A DNA stretch of 64,000 bases from GMQP-bins7 sp046727975 (GTDB lineage Bacteria; Actinomycetota; Thermoleophilia; Gaiellales; Gaiellaceae), in NCBI GenBank assembly GCA_046727975.1, contig JBKPDR010000035.1:1-64000 (forward strand), read 5' to 3'. Below are positions 32,138 through 40,747 of the stretch, piece by piece. The position numbers and the translations under genes were made by a program. How positions within the stretch are numbered: position 1 is the first letter of the stretch; every line of letters begins with the position of its first letter. The notes below the pieces were generated by a model. It was not told the origin of the DNA and did no database searches. It saw only the letters and a list, made by a program, of their open reading frames with translations.

Positions 32138-35100
32138 ATGGGTTCAACAGTAAGGATTGGGCGGCAGCGTCGCCTTTTCGCGGTTTCGATCGTTCTCGGC
32201 CTTTCTCTTGCGGCAGGCCTCGTGGCGGCCGGAACGGTCGCGGGCGCCGGCCCGCTCAGCTCATTTTCGACTCTCGCGAGCGCGGGCGACGAGACGGGCA
32301 CGACCCCGACCGACACGATGTCGACCGACACCACTGGCACGGACCCAACCGGCACCGAACCGGCGGATACCACCCCAACCGATCCCACCGCCACCGACAC
32401 CGCCGCGACCGACACGACCCCGACCACGCCCCTACCGCCGAGCGGCCCTCCCACCATCAGGAGCGACAAGGCGGACTACGGACCAGGCGAGACAGTCGTT
32501 CTCACAGGCCAGAACTGGGCGCCAAGCGAGGTCGTACACATCCGCGTCAACGACGATCAGGGAGAGACCTGGCGTCGTGACGTCGATGTGATTGCCGACA
32601 TTCACGGCCTCATTACAGACACCTTCGCACTACCGACCAGCTTCGTTGCCGTCTATTCGGTGACGGCAACAGGACCGATTTCGGGTACCGCGACGACGAC
32701 GTTCACTGACGGCAACGTAAAAGCGAAGGCCGCGCCGACAGGAGTCACTTTCACTCTCACGAAGACGATTTATTCATCATCGATGAGCTGCGGTGGCTCC
32801 GGTTCGAGCTCAACGATCACCGGCGTCGACTCGAATGGCAACACCACGGGCGTCGGGAATACCGAGTCCGTCAAGCTGCAGGCCGCGGCTACCTCGGATC
32901 AGGGCGGCGCATTCATCAACTGGACGAGCTCCGACCCGTTCACGACGTTGGGCGGAGGAGCGATCTGCGTTGCTGGTTTCACGGGCGGCGGCAGCCGTGA
33001 CTACTTCGCGAACTATGCCGCTGCGCCTACGAACACCGCGCCGACGGCGAACAACGTCTCGGGCTCGACGAGCGAGGACACGCCTGTTGCGATCACCATG
33101 TCGGGCTCGGACGCACAGCAATGCGATCTGACGTTCTCGATCGTCTCCGGCCCGACGAACGGCGTCCTCGGCTCGGTTTCGAACTCGAGCTGCACCCCGG
33201 GTTCGCCGAATATCGACACGGCCTCCGTCACCTACACGCCGAACCTGAACTTCAACGGCTCGGATTCGTTTACGTACCAGGTCAACGACGGGACACTCGA
33301 CAGCAACATCGCGACGGTCTCGATCACCGTGATCGCGGTGGACGACCCGCCGGTCGCGGTCGACGACTCGGCGACGGTCAACGAGGACTCGGGCGCGAAC
33401 ACGATCGACGTGCTCGCCAACGACATGGACGTGGACGGCGGCCCCAAGACCGTCGCCTCCGTCACGCAGCCCGCCCACGGCACGGTCGTGAACAACGGCA
33501 CGGACGTCAGCTACCAGCCTGCGGCCAACTACTGCAACGGCGGCTCGCCGACCGACGACTTCACCTACACGTTGAACGGCGGCTCGACGACCACTGTCGC
33601 GGTGAGCGTGACCTGCGTCGACGATCCGCCGGTGATCGCATTCACGAGCGGAGACACGAGCGCGAACGAGGGCCAGACGAAGACGTACGTCTTCAGCATC
33701 ACGGACCCCGATAGCTCTTCCTTCACCTATGACTCCGGCTACCCGACGTGCGGAACGGGTGGCACTCTCGTCGGAACGCCGACGCTGGGCAGCTCGAGTG
33801 GATCGTTTGCCTGCTCATTCCCGGATGGCGCCACGATTCCGTCCGTCGCCGCGAGAATTCGCGACGCCAGCAGTGCCTCGAACGAGATAACGAGAGCGGT
33901 CACGGTCGCCAACGTCGACCCGGTGCTCACGCTCACGGGCGACGCCGCGGTCAACGAGGGCCAGACGCGGACCTACTCCTTCACCACCAGCGACCCGGGC
34001 GACGAGGTGTTCGCGCTCACCGCCCACAGCTGCGGCAGCGGGGGCAGCGAGGTGGGCAGCGCGAGCTTCGACCCCACCACCGGGGCCGGCTCCTTCCAGT
34101 GCTCCTTCCCGGACGGGCCCGCCTCCTCCAGCGTCTCCGCCACCGTCTCCGACGGCGACGGCGGCTCCGACTCGGACGCGCTCGCGGTCACGGTCGCCAA
34201 CGTCGATCCGGTGCTCGCGCTGAGTGGTCCCGACTCTGCCAACGAGGGTGAGACCAAGTCCTATAGCTATACGTTCACCGATCCGGGCGCGGACAGCTGG
34301 GCGCACACAACCAGCTGCGGAGCCAACGGGGCGAAGTCGGACGACGTCTTCATCCCCGCCACCAAGTCCGGATCCTTCAAGTGCACCTTCACCGATGGCC
34401 CGAACTCGACGGTCTCCGCAACTGTTGCGGACGAGGACGGCGGGAGCGGCTCCGACTCGAAGAACGTCACGGTCGACAATCTTCCGCCGGTCTTGACTAT
34501 TACCGCCCCGCCCTACGGCCAGATCTATGCGGTCAGCAACGCGACGGTGATCTTCAAGGGCTCTTTCACGGATCCTGGGGCCGGGGACACACACACCTGC
34601 AGCGCCAGCTGGGACGATGGCACGGGCTCGTCGCCGGGTGTCGTGGTAGAGCCGGCCGGATCGTCGCCCGGAACGTGCACTGCGACGCACACCTACACCT
34701 CGGCCGGTGTCTACACGATCTCGATGACCGTCACGGACGACGAAGGCGCTTCCGACACCGAGCAGTGGCTCGTCGTGGTCTACGACCCGAGCGGGGGATT
34801 CGTGACGGGCGGCGGGTGGATCAACTCGCCCGCAGGGGCATACCGCCCGAACCCGTCGCTCACCGGACGTGCGAACTTCGGCTTCGTCTCGAAGTACAAG
34901 AAGGGTGCCACCGTGCCGGAAGGCCAGACCGAGTTCCAGTTCCAGACGGGGGATCTGAACTTCCACAGCGAGTCGTATCAGTGGCTCGTCGTTGCAGGCT
35001 CGAAAGCACAGTACAAGGGCACCGGAACGATCAACGGGAGCGGGAGCTACGGCTTCATGCTCACGGCCTACGACGGCTCGCCTGACAGGTTCCGGATCAA

Positions 35101-35212
35101 GATCACCGACGGAACCAACGTCGTCTACGACAACAAGTTCGGCGCTTCCGACGACATCGACAGCGCGGATCCGCAGGCGATCTCCGGCGGCAGCATCGTC
35201 GTCCACAAGTAG
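32138..35212 (+). CDS. Large secreted protein with tandem cadherin/PKD-like Ig repeats
   Basis: A 1024-residue exported protein. The signal peptide has LFAVSIVLGLSLAAGLVAAG (about 12-31). A Thr/Asp/Pro-rich spacer follows (residues 50-105, TPTDTMSTDTTGTDPTGTEP pattern). Then come Ig-like or cadherin-like units: one near 105-190 (DKADYGPGETVVLTGQNWAP), two units with PTANNVSGSTSEDTPVAITM and PPVAVDDSATVNEDSGANTI, three to four more with ANEGQTKTYVFSITDPD and NEGETKSYSYTFTDPG, and a PKD unit (FTDPGAGDTHTCSASWDDG). A final domain about 890-1024 (GGGWINSPAGAYRPNP, TGDLNFHSESYQWLVV) is recurrent in such proteins. No sortase motif is seen. Probably a surface or matrix adhesin. Shine-Dalgarno GGGGAG upstream. 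Confidence 0.85.
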   Translation: MGSTVRIGRQRRLFAVSIVLGLSLAAGLVAAGTVAGAGPLSSFSTLASAGDETGTTPTDTMSTDTTGTDPTGTEPADTTPTDPTATDTAATDTTPTTPLPPSGPPTIRSDKADYGPGETVVLTGQNWAPSEVVHIRVNDDQGETWRRDVDVIADIHGLITDTFALPTSFVAVYSVTATGPISGTATTTFTDGNVKAKAAPTGVTFTLTKTIYSSSMSCGGSGSSSTITGVDSNGNTTGVGNTESVKLQAAATSDQGGAFINWTSSDPFTTLGGGAICVAGFTGGGSRDYFANYAAAPTNTAPTANNVSGSTSEDTPVAITMSGSDAQQCDLTFSIVSGPTNGVLGSVSNSSCTPGSPNIDTASVTYTPNLNFNGSDSFTYQVNDGTLDSNIATVSITVIAVDDPPVAVDDSATVNEDSGANTIDVLANDMDVDGGPKTVASVTQPAHGTVVNNGTDVSYQPAANYCNGGSPTDDFTYTLNGGSTTTVAVSVTCVDDPPVIAFTSGDTSANEGQTKTYVFSITDPDSSSFTYDSGYPTCGTGGTLVGTPTLGSSSGSFACSFPDGATIPSVAARIRDASSASNEITRAVTVANVDPVLTLTGDAAVNEGQTRTYSFTTSDPGDEVFALTAHSCGSGGSEVGSASFDPTTGAGSFQCSFPDGPASSSVSATVSDGDGGSDSDALAVTVANVDPVLALSGPDSANEGETKSYSYTFTDPGADSWAHTTSCGANGAKSDDVFIPATKSGSFKCTFTDGPNSTVSATVADEDGGSGSDSKNVTVDNLPPVLTITAPPYGQIYAVSNATVIFKGSFTDPGAGDTHTCSASWDDGTGSSPGVVVEPAGSSPGTCTATHTYTSAGVYTISMTVTDDEGASDTEQWLVVVYDPSGGFVTGGGWINSPAGAYRPNPSLTGRANFGFVSKYKKGATVPEGQTEFQFQTGDLNFHSESYQWLVVAGSKAQYKGTGTINGSGSYGFMLTAYDGSPDRFRIKITDGTNVVYDNKFGASDDIDSADPQAISGGSIVVHK

Positions 35213-35233
35213 CGGAAATGGACTTCCGCTGCA

Positions 35234-35261
35234 CGAGAGGGGCGCTGCGGCGCCCCTCTCG
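35234..35261. terminator. Bidirectional terminator hairpin
   Basis: A perfect 12-bp inverted repeat, CGAGAGGGGCGC (35234-35245) and GCGCCCCTCTCG (35250-35261), with loop TGCG, lies between the end of the large secreted protein gene and the end of the convergent MFS gene. It nearly touches the MFS stop at 35262. No clear T-run on either side. Confidence 0.75.
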
Positions 35262-36566
35262 CTATCTCGCGGGCTCGAGCTCGATCGTTCGCGGCGGTCG
35301 GCGCGCCATCAAGATTGCGAGCGCCGGCACGACGACCGCAGCCGTCGCACCGACCGCGATCGCCGCGGCGCCCCACTCCGAGTACGCGACCCCGCCGAGC
35401 AGCGCGAGCCCGGCTCCGAGCATCCCCGCGGTCAGGTCTGTGAAGCCGACGAGGCGGCCGCGCTCGACAGGAGTGGCGTGGGCGACGAGCTCGGAGGTCG
35501 CCGCGATGTACGAGATGTTCCACCCGAGGCCGAGAAGGAAGAGCGAGAGCGAGGTGCCGAAGATCGACTCGACCCAGGCGAGCATGACGGTCGACACCGC
35601 CATGATGACGAGGCCCGCGACGAGGGCCTGGCGCCGTCCCACGCTGTCGACGAGCGCACCGATGACGAGCACGAGGGCGTACATCCCCACGATGTGCAGG
35701 CTGATCACCGTAAAGACGTCGGCCTGCTCGTGATGGTGTCCGACGACGATGTAGCCGGCGAGGTTCATCACGCTGACCATCACCGCGAAGCTCGCGAGCG
35801 CGGCCACGACTGCGGACGGCACGCCCGGCCTGCGCAGGATCTGCCCGAGCGGTGCCGCTGGGACCGCCTGGGCGCCGGGCTCCTGCTCCGCCGCGTGCAG
35901 TTCGAGCGCGATCGTCCTGGGGTCGGGACGGATGAGGAGCGCGACAGCCACTCCCACGAGCGCGATAGCCGCTGCCGCGAACCACGGGAGGACGAGCGTG
36001 TCCAGCTCGAAGTCCTTGCCGGCGAAGAGAGGGCGGAAGACGAGGGGGCCGAGCGCGGCGCCGAAGAGCGCGCCGAAGAGGACGTACGAGATCGCACGGG
36101 CCCGCCGCTCGGGCGGAACCATGTCGGCGGCGGCGGTCCGCGCGAGCAGAACTGCGCCGTTCATCCCCCCGACTCCGGCGAACCCGAGCACGACGAGGAG
36201 CGCGCTGTCTGCCATGCAGCCGAGCGCGGTCAGCGAGCAGCCCAGTGCACCGACGGCGAACCCCCCGGCGATCACCGGAACGCGCCCGAGCCGGTCCATC
36301 AGGCGGCCCGCAGGGAGGGCGGCGAGCGCACCCGCGGTCAGGAAGATCGCAGGCCCAAGCCCCAGGATCGACTCGATGCCGGTCACGAGGACGAGCGTGA
36401 TCGTCGCAACCGCGACCGCCAGCTGCAGAACGCCCGAGAGGAGCAGCAGGCAGACGCTGATGAGGACGGTGTTACGCCGAACCGGATAAGAGCTCGATTC
36501 AGAATGAACGACCACGTCGTGAGGCGGCGCTGCGAGGCGCGATGCGTCGTCCTCAGTCGCGCCCAT
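35262..36566 (-). CDS. Major facilitator superfamily transporter
   Basis: A 12-helix MFS permease, 434 residues from the ATG at 36566 (an upstream ATG at 36617 would add 17 residues from a repeat element). The cytoplasmic loop 2-3 motif is present as LPAGRLMDRLGRVPVIAGGF, and the second half repeats it weakly (GALVDSVGRRQALVAGLVIM). GLGWNISYIAATSELVAHAT resembles drug or general-substrate exporters. Substrate unknown. The gene begins inside a roughly 145-bp structured repeat, so its true first codon may lie later, at the GTG codons before VVVHSESSSYPVRRN. Confidence 0.85.
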   Translation of the reverse strand: MGATEDDASRLAAPPHDVVVHSESSSYPVRRNTVLISVCLLLLSGVLQLAVAVATITLVLVTGIESILGLGPAIFLTAGALAALPAGRLMDRLGRVPVIAGGFAVGALGCSLTALGCMADSALLVVLGFAGVGGMNGAVLLARTAAADMVPPERRARAISYVLFGALFGAALGPLVFRPLFAGKDFELDTLVLPWFAAAAIALVGVAVALLIRPDPRTIALELHAAEQEPGAQAVPAAPLGQILRRPGVPSAVVAALASFAVMVSVMNLAGYIVVGHHHEQADVFTVISLHIVGMYALVLVIGALVDSVGRRQALVAGLVIMAVSTVMLAWVESIFGTSLSLFLLGLGWNISYIAATSELVAHATPVERGRLVGFTDLTAGMLGAGLALLGGVAYSEWGAAAIAVGATAAVVVPALAILMARRPPRTIELEPAR

Positions 36567-36653
36567 ATCGCTCGGATATGGGCGCTCCCTGCGTCCTCGC
36601 CTCGCGCCTCCCATCATCCGCCTCTCGACGGGCGATCATCCTGAACCAAGCTC
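36509..36653. repeat. Structured dispersed repeat, copy A
   Basis: About 145 bases that align through nearly their whole length with copy B at 40598-40740. The centre is a perfect 11-bp hairpin, GCGCCCATATC (36559-36569) with GATATGGGCGC (36575-36585). Flanking motifs shared by both copies include GCTCCCTGCGTCCT, CATCCGCC and GACGGGCG. The copy lies between the starts and ends of the MFS and UDG-like genes and supplies parts of both ORFs. Confidence 0.7.
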
Positions 36654-37178
36654 ACGCTCACCGCGGTCGAGCAATTGAAGCAGCCCGCTGCGGAACTCCT
36701 GCGCTCCTCCGCGCGAGGGATGGCGAACGCCGGGAACGCCCAACGCTCGCGACGCAGTCCGACCGACGGCGACGATCACCCGTCCGGCGTGGAGTTGTTC
36801 CACGAAAGGCAGGCCGGCGAGGATCTCCGACCGGCGAGGAGCTCGGTTCGTGCCCTCGGTGCCTGGATGTGTCGGCACCACGTTCCACAGCAGCACGTGT
36901 TCACGCAGGCGGAGCTCGGCGAGCACTCGCTGGACGACCGTTGCCGTCGCCTCCGCCGGGCCCGAGCCGGTGAGCTGCCGTTCCGAGGTGAAGGGGATGC
37001 CGGAGACCCGAGCGCCGCGGTAGCCCGGTGCCTCCCCGACGAGGAGCACCGGAGCCGCGCGTCGCGACTCGAGGTATGCCACGAGCCGCTCGCGGCGCAG
37101 GCGCGAGCCGGTGTACTGGTTGAAAGTCGTACCGATCCGGACGGCTGCGAGCTCGGCGACGAATGCTTCGGGCGTTAC
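36636..37178 (-). CDS. Uracil-DNA glycosylase superfamily protein
   Basis: About 180 residues with UDG-fold motifs: FNQYTGSRLRRERLVAYLES, the phosphate-loop-like LLVGEAPGYRGARVSGIPFT with the active-site GEAPG-x-x-G pattern of family 4/5-like enzymes, LLWNVVPTHPGTEG, and GRVIVAVGRTASRALG near the end, where family members carry a catalytic or DNA-binding His. Presumably removes damaged bases, though many members are uncharacterised. The start is unresolved: the frame is open to 37490 but upstream codons are antisense to the TPP riboswitch, and the natural beginning VTPEAFVAELAAV falls at 37178 (GTA) or at an ATC at 37181. The 3' end lies in repeat copy A. Confidence 0.7.
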   Translation of the reverse strand, partial: VTPEAFVAELAAVRIGTTFNQYTGSRLRRERLVAYLESRRAAPVLLVGEAPGYRGARVSGIPFTSERQLTGSGPAEATATVVQRVLAELRLREHVLLWNVVPTHPGTEGTNRAPRRSEILAGLPFVEQLHAGRVIVAVGRTASRALGVPGVRHPSRGGAQEFRSGLLQLLDRGERELGSG

Positions 37179-37192
37179 GATTGCAGCAGCGT

Positions 37193-37281
37193 AGGGGAGC
37201 TCGGGGCAACCGGGCTGAGAGGGCGGCTGAGCGTGCCGCCGACCCGCAGAACCTGACCTGGGTAATACCAGCGGAGGAAAG
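37193..37281 (+). promoter_or_regulatory. TPP (THI-box) riboswitch
   Basis: All conserved parts are present in order: a 5' GGGGAGC block (37195-37201), CTGAGA at 37215-37220, a variable 6-bp hairpin (GGCGGC 37222-37227 with GCCGCC 37235-37240), CCCGCAGAACCTGA at 37243-37256, then CTGG-GTAATA-CCAG and GCGGAGGAA. The closing GGAGGAA (37273-37279) is also the Shine-Dalgarno of the thiamine pyrophosphokinase gene, whose ATG starts at 37285. Binding of thiamine pyrophosphate would hide the ribosome site, so control is probably at translation. It should govern the following thiamine genes as a unit. Confidence 0.93.
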
Positions 37282-37284
37282 CGC

Positions 37285-37935
37285 ATGCAGGATGAGATCG
37301 TGGTGGTCGTCGCAGGCGGAGGCGCCGCTCTGCCGGACAGGGCGCCCGAGGTTCCGCCCGGCGCCCGCGTGCTCGCTGCGAACGGAGGCTTCGCGCGCGC
37401 TCGCGCGCTCGGCCTCGACGTCGGGGCCCTCATCGGCGACCTCGACTCGGTCGCGCCGGGGGACCTCGATGCGGCCTTGGCGGCCGGCATTCGAGTCGAG
37501 CGTCATCCAGCCGAGAAGGACGCGACCGACCTCGAGCTTGCCCTCGACGCCGCACTCGCGTTGGCGCCGGAGCGCATGCTCGTGCTCGCGGGTGAGGGTG
37601 GTCGCCTCGACCATCTGCTCTCGGCACTCCTGCTGCTCGGATCACACCGCTACGCAGGCGTGCGGCTCGACGCGGTGCTCGGGCCGGCTCGCATCCACGT
37701 GATCCGCGAGACGCGGACGCTCCAGGGCGAGCCCGGCGCGCTCGTCTCGCTCCTCGCACTGCACGGTCCCGCCGAGGGCGTGCGGACGGAAGGGCTCGTC
37801 TACCCGCTTGCCGGCGAGACACTCGAGGCCGGTTCGAGCCGCGGCGTCTCGAACCTCTTCGCCGAAGCGACCGCGCGGGTCTCCCTCGAGCGAGGCGTGC
37901 TCCTCGCGGTGCGCCCAGGCGCGGTGACCAAGTGA
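37285..37935 (+). CDS. Thiamine pyrophosphokinase
   Basis: Transfers pyrophosphate from ATP to thiamine to make TPP. The 216 residues contain the TPK core: VLAANGGFARARALGLDVGA, LIGDLDSVAPGDL with the catalytic Asp pair, HPAEKDATDLELALDAAL (the K-D-x-T-D-x-E motif) and VLAGEGGRLDHLLSALLLLG. The C-terminal TPK_B1-type thiamine-binding domain has GLVYPLAGETLEAGSSRGVS and ends in a beta strand. It follows the TPP riboswitch by 4 bases. Its stop overlaps the start of thiB by 4 bases, so salvage uptake and phosphorylation are produced together. Confidence 0.93.
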   Translation: MQDEIVVVVAGGGAALPDRAPEVPPGARVLAANGGFARARALGLDVGALIGDLDSVAPGDLDAALAAGIRVERHPAEKDATDLELALDAALALAPERMLVLAGEGGRLDHLLSALLLLGSHRYAGVRLDAVLGPARIHVIRETRTLQGEPGALVSLLALHGPAEGVRTEGLVYPLAGETLEAGSSRGVSNLFAEATARVSLERGVLLAVRPGAVTK

Positions 37936-38984
37936 CGAAGTGTCACAAGGCTGTCTTCGTCCTCCTGCTCGCCGTGCTCGGCGTTGCCGGGGGTGGATGC
38001 GGAGGAGACGATGGGACGCCGACGGACGTCGTCCTCGTCACTCACGACTCGTTCGTCGTCTCGAAGGAGGTCAAATCCGCCTTCGAGCAAGAGACCGGCC
38101 TGAGGTGGCGCATCCTGCAATCGGGCGACGCTGGGGAGGCGCTGACCAAGGCGCTGCTCACCGCGGGCAACCCGCAGGGCGACGTCTTCTTCGGCGTGGA
38201 CAACAACCTGCTCTCGCGGGCGCTCGAAGGCGATCTCTTCGACGAGTACGAGCCCCCGGCACTCGAGGACGTCCGTCCGGCGTACGTGCTCGATCCCGGC
38301 CGCCGAGTGACCCCGATCGATCACGGCGAGGTTTGCCTCAACTACGAGAAGGCGTGGTTCGCAGAGCGTGGACTCGAACCGCCGCAGTCGATGGGCGATC
38401 TCGCCGAGCCGCGCTACGGAGGTCTGCTGGTGGTCGAGAACCCGGCCACGTCGACCCCTGGGCTCGCATACCTGCTCGCGACGATCGCACGCTTCGACGA
38501 GAACGGCTGGCAGGAGTATTGGAGGAACCTGCGAGCGAACGACGTGCTCGTCGTGGACGGCTGGGAGGAGGCGTACAACGTCCGCTTCTCGGGCGCGGCG
38601 GGTAAGGGCAGTCGCCCGATCGTCGTCTCGTACGCGTCGAGCCCGCCGGCGGAGGTGATATTCAGCACGCCTCGCCCGCAGGAGGCGCCGACGGCCGTCG
38701 TCGAAGAGAGCTGTTTCCGCCAGATCGAGTTCGCGGGAGTGTTGAGAGGCGCCCGCAACGGGGAGGGAGCGCGGAAGCTGATCGACTTCATGCTCTCGAA
38801 GCGCTTCCAGGAGGACGTCCCCCTCTCGATGTTCGTCTTCCCGGTCGTCGAGGGCATCGCGCTGCCGCCGGAGTTCGCACGCTACGCGGTCGTCCCCGAA
38901 ACGCCGCTCGAGCTGCCGCCCGACGAGATCGGGGCGAACCGCGACCGGTGGGTGGACCAGTGGACGGACATCGTGCTCCGGTAG
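37932..38984 (+). CDS. thiB: Thiamine ABC transporter, substrate-binding lipoprotein
   Basis: A 350-residue extracellular thiamine-binding lipoprotein. MTKCHKAVFVLLLAVLGVAG is a signal peptide leading to a lipobox Cys at about residue 23 (GGGCGG). The mature part is a type II periplasmic-binding fold of the ThiB/TbpA group: VVLVTHDSFVVSKEVKSAFE, GDAGEALTKALLTAGNPQGD, FFGVDNNLLSRALEGDLFDE, VTPIDHGEVCLNYEKAWF and FPVVEGIALPPEFARYA. GTG start overlapping the kinase stop. Followed by thiP and thiQ. The family name is supported by the riboswitch and the kinase, since binding proteins alone are hard to assign. Confidence 0.92.
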   Translation: MTKCHKAVFVLLLAVLGVAGGGCGGDDGTPTDVVLVTHDSFVVSKEVKSAFEQETGLRWRILQSGDAGEALTKALLTAGNPQGDVFFGVDNNLLSRALEGDLFDEYEPPALEDVRPAYVLDPGRRVTPIDHGEVCLNYEKAWFAERGLEPPQSMGDLAEPRYGGLLVVENPATSTPGLAYLLATIARFDENGWQEYWRNLRANDVLVVDGWEEAYNVRFSGAAGKGSRPIVVSYASSPPAEVIFSTPRPQEAPTAVVEESCFRQIEFAGVLRGARNGEGARKLIDFMLSKRFQEDVPLSMFVFPVVEGIALPPEFARYAVVPETPLELPPDEIGANRDRWVDQWTDIVLR

Positions 38985-40582
38985 GGGCCCGTGCGTGGCG
39001 AGCAGTCGCGTACGGCGTCCCGGCCGGCTTCCTCGCGCTCTTCTTCGTCTTCCCGCTCGCGAGCATCGTGGAACGAGGGCTGGGCACCGGTGGAGGACCC
39101 ACGCCGCTCGCCGTTCTCACCGACCCACTGACAAGAGGCGTTTTCTGGTTCACGGTCTGGCAGGCGGTTGCCTCGACCGCGCTCACGCTCGCCGTCGCCC
39201 TGCCCGCCGCATATGTCCTGGGCCGCTACGAGTTCCGAGGCCGTGCCGCAGTCCGCGCGCTCGTCACGGTTCCTTTCGTTCTGCCGACGGTCGTCGTGGC
39301 CCTCGCGTTCCTCGCGATCCTGCCGGCGCGGCTCGAGCGCGGGTGGTTCGCGATCCTCGTGGCGCATGTGTTCTTCAACGTCGCCGTCGTCGTGCGGGTC
39401 GTCGGGACGTTCTGGGCGCGTCTCGATCCTCGGATCACCGAGGCTGCGGCCACCCTCGGAGCGGCGCCGTGGAGGCGGTTTCGGGAGGTCACGCTTCCGC
39501 TGCTCGCTCCGGCGCTGTCGGCGGCGGCGGCCATCGTCTTCCTCTTCTCGTTCACGTCCTTCGGCGTCGTGCTCATTCTCGGCGGCCCTCGCTACTCCAC
39601 GCTCGAGGCGGAGATCTACAACCAGGCGGTACGAAGCTTCGACCTGCGCACGGCGGCTGTGCTCTCGCTCGTCCAGCTTGCGTGCGTCGCGCTAGTCGTC
39701 TGGGCGACCACGCGCTTGGAGGCGACGCTCGCGGTGCGCGGACAACTGCGCGCCGAGCGCGACGTCCTTCGCAGGCCGGGGGCGCCCGCGGAGAAGGCGC
39801 TCGTGATCACGAGCCTCGGTGGGCTCGCCGTGTTCCTCGGTATGCCCCTCGCGGCCCTCGTCGAGCGCTCGCTCGCGGTCGGAGACGGCCACAGCCTCGA
39901 GGGGTACCGGGCGTTGACACGGCCGACCGCAGCGCTTCTCGCGACTCCCTGGGAGGCGGTCCTGAACTCGATGGTGTACGCGGCGGCAGCGACCGCGATC
40001 GCGATCGTGGTCGGCGGGCTCGCCGCCTTCGCGGTGGCAGGACCGAGCGGGACGAGAGGAGCGCGGCTGCTCGATGGCCTGCTCATGCTCCCGCTCGGAG
40101 CCTCTGCCGTGATGCTCGGGTTCGGCTTCCTGATCGCATTCGACGAGGCCCCGATCGACTTCCGCTCTGCGCCGTGGATCGTTCCCGTCGCTCAGGCGCT
40201 CGTCGCGATCCCCTTCGTCGTTCGCATCGTCGCGCCGACCCTGCGCGCGATCGACGAGCGGCAGCGGGAGGCGGCGGCGCTGCTCGGGGCTCCACCGGGT
40301 CGCGTGCGGCGCGAGATCGATCTGCCGATCGCCGCCCGCGCGCTCGCGGTGTCTGCCGGGTTTGCGTTTGCCATCTCGCTCGGCGAGTTCGGCGCAACGG
40401 TCTTCCTGGCGCGTCCCGAGCGGCCGACGCTGCCCGTCGCGATCTTCCGCTTCCTCGGACGGCCCGGTGAGCTCAACGCGGCCGAGGCGTACGCGCTCGC
40501 GGTCGTCCTCATGGGCGTGACGGCCGTCTCGGTGTTCCTCGTCGAGCGGATCCGCCACCGGAGGGTGGGGTGGTTTGACTAG
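38948..40582 (+). CDS. thiP: Thiamine ABC transporter, permease
   Basis: A 544-residue permease made of two fused BPD_transp_1 halves, about 12 membrane helices. Each half has an EAA loop contacting the ATPase: ITEAAATLGAAPWRRFREVT (about residues 161-180) and REAAALLGAPPGRVRREIDL (about 440-460). The first helix starts at about residue 17 (AVAYGVPAGFLALFFVFPLA). GTG at 38948 would overlap thiB by 37 bases; GTGs in frame at 38960 and later are alternatives, so the N-terminal 15 residues are uncertain. In-frame with the family length of E. coli ThiP (about 536). Confidence 0.92.
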   Translation: MGGPVDGHRAPVGARAWRAVAYGVPAGFLALFFVFPLASIVERGLGTGGGPTPLAVLTDPLTRGVFWFTVWQAVASTALTLAVALPAAYVLGRYEFRGRAAVRALVTVPFVLPTVVVALAFLAILPARLERGWFAILVAHVFFNVAVVVRVVGTFWARLDPRITEAAATLGAAPWRRFREVTLPLLAPALSAAAAIVFLFSFTSFGVVLILGGPRYSTLEAEIYNQAVRSFDLRTAAVLSLVQLACVALVVWATTRLEATLAVRGQLRAERDVLRRPGAPAEKALVITSLGGLAVFLGMPLAALVERSLAVGDGHSLEGYRALTRPTAALLATPWEAVLNSMVYAAAATAIAIVVGGLAAFAVAGPSGTRGARLLDGLLMLPLGASAVMLGFGFLIAFDEAPIDFRSAPWIVPVAQALVAIPFVVRIVAPTLRAIDERQREAAALLGAPPGRVRREIDLPIAARALAVSAGFAFAISLGEFGATVFLARPERPTLPVAIFRFLGRPGELNAAEAYALAVVLMGVTAVSVFLVERIRHRRVGWFD

Positions 40583-40597
40583 GGCTGACTCCAGAAG

Positions 40598-40740
40598 GAA
40601 CGGCCATGCTGCGGCACGGCGCTGGGCGCCCCAATGCTGCGTCCTCGGTCGCACCCACATCTCACTGATATGGGTGCTCCCTGCGTCCTTGCCTTGCGGC
40701 GCCCGTCATCCGCCCCGCGACGGGCGCTCATCCTGGAGGC
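40598..40740. repeat. Structured dispersed repeat, copy B
   Basis: Second copy of the element at 36509-36653, here in the 165-base gap between thiP and thiQ. It can form three successive hairpins: GGCGC-TGG-GCGCC near 40618-40630; the central GCACCCACATC (40651-40661) with GATATGGGTGC (40667-40677), one mismatch; and a perfect 9-bp stem GCGCCCGTC (40699-40707) with GACGGGCGC (40719-40727). Compared with copy A the central stem changed a G-C pair to A-T on both arms, so pairing is kept. Confidence 0.7.
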
Positions 40741-40747
40741 AGTCCTG

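Noticed and set aside
37178..37490. N-terminal extension of the UDG-like protein to 37490
   Set aside because: The extra codons are antisense to the TPP riboswitch and the pyrophosphokinase gene, both well supported.
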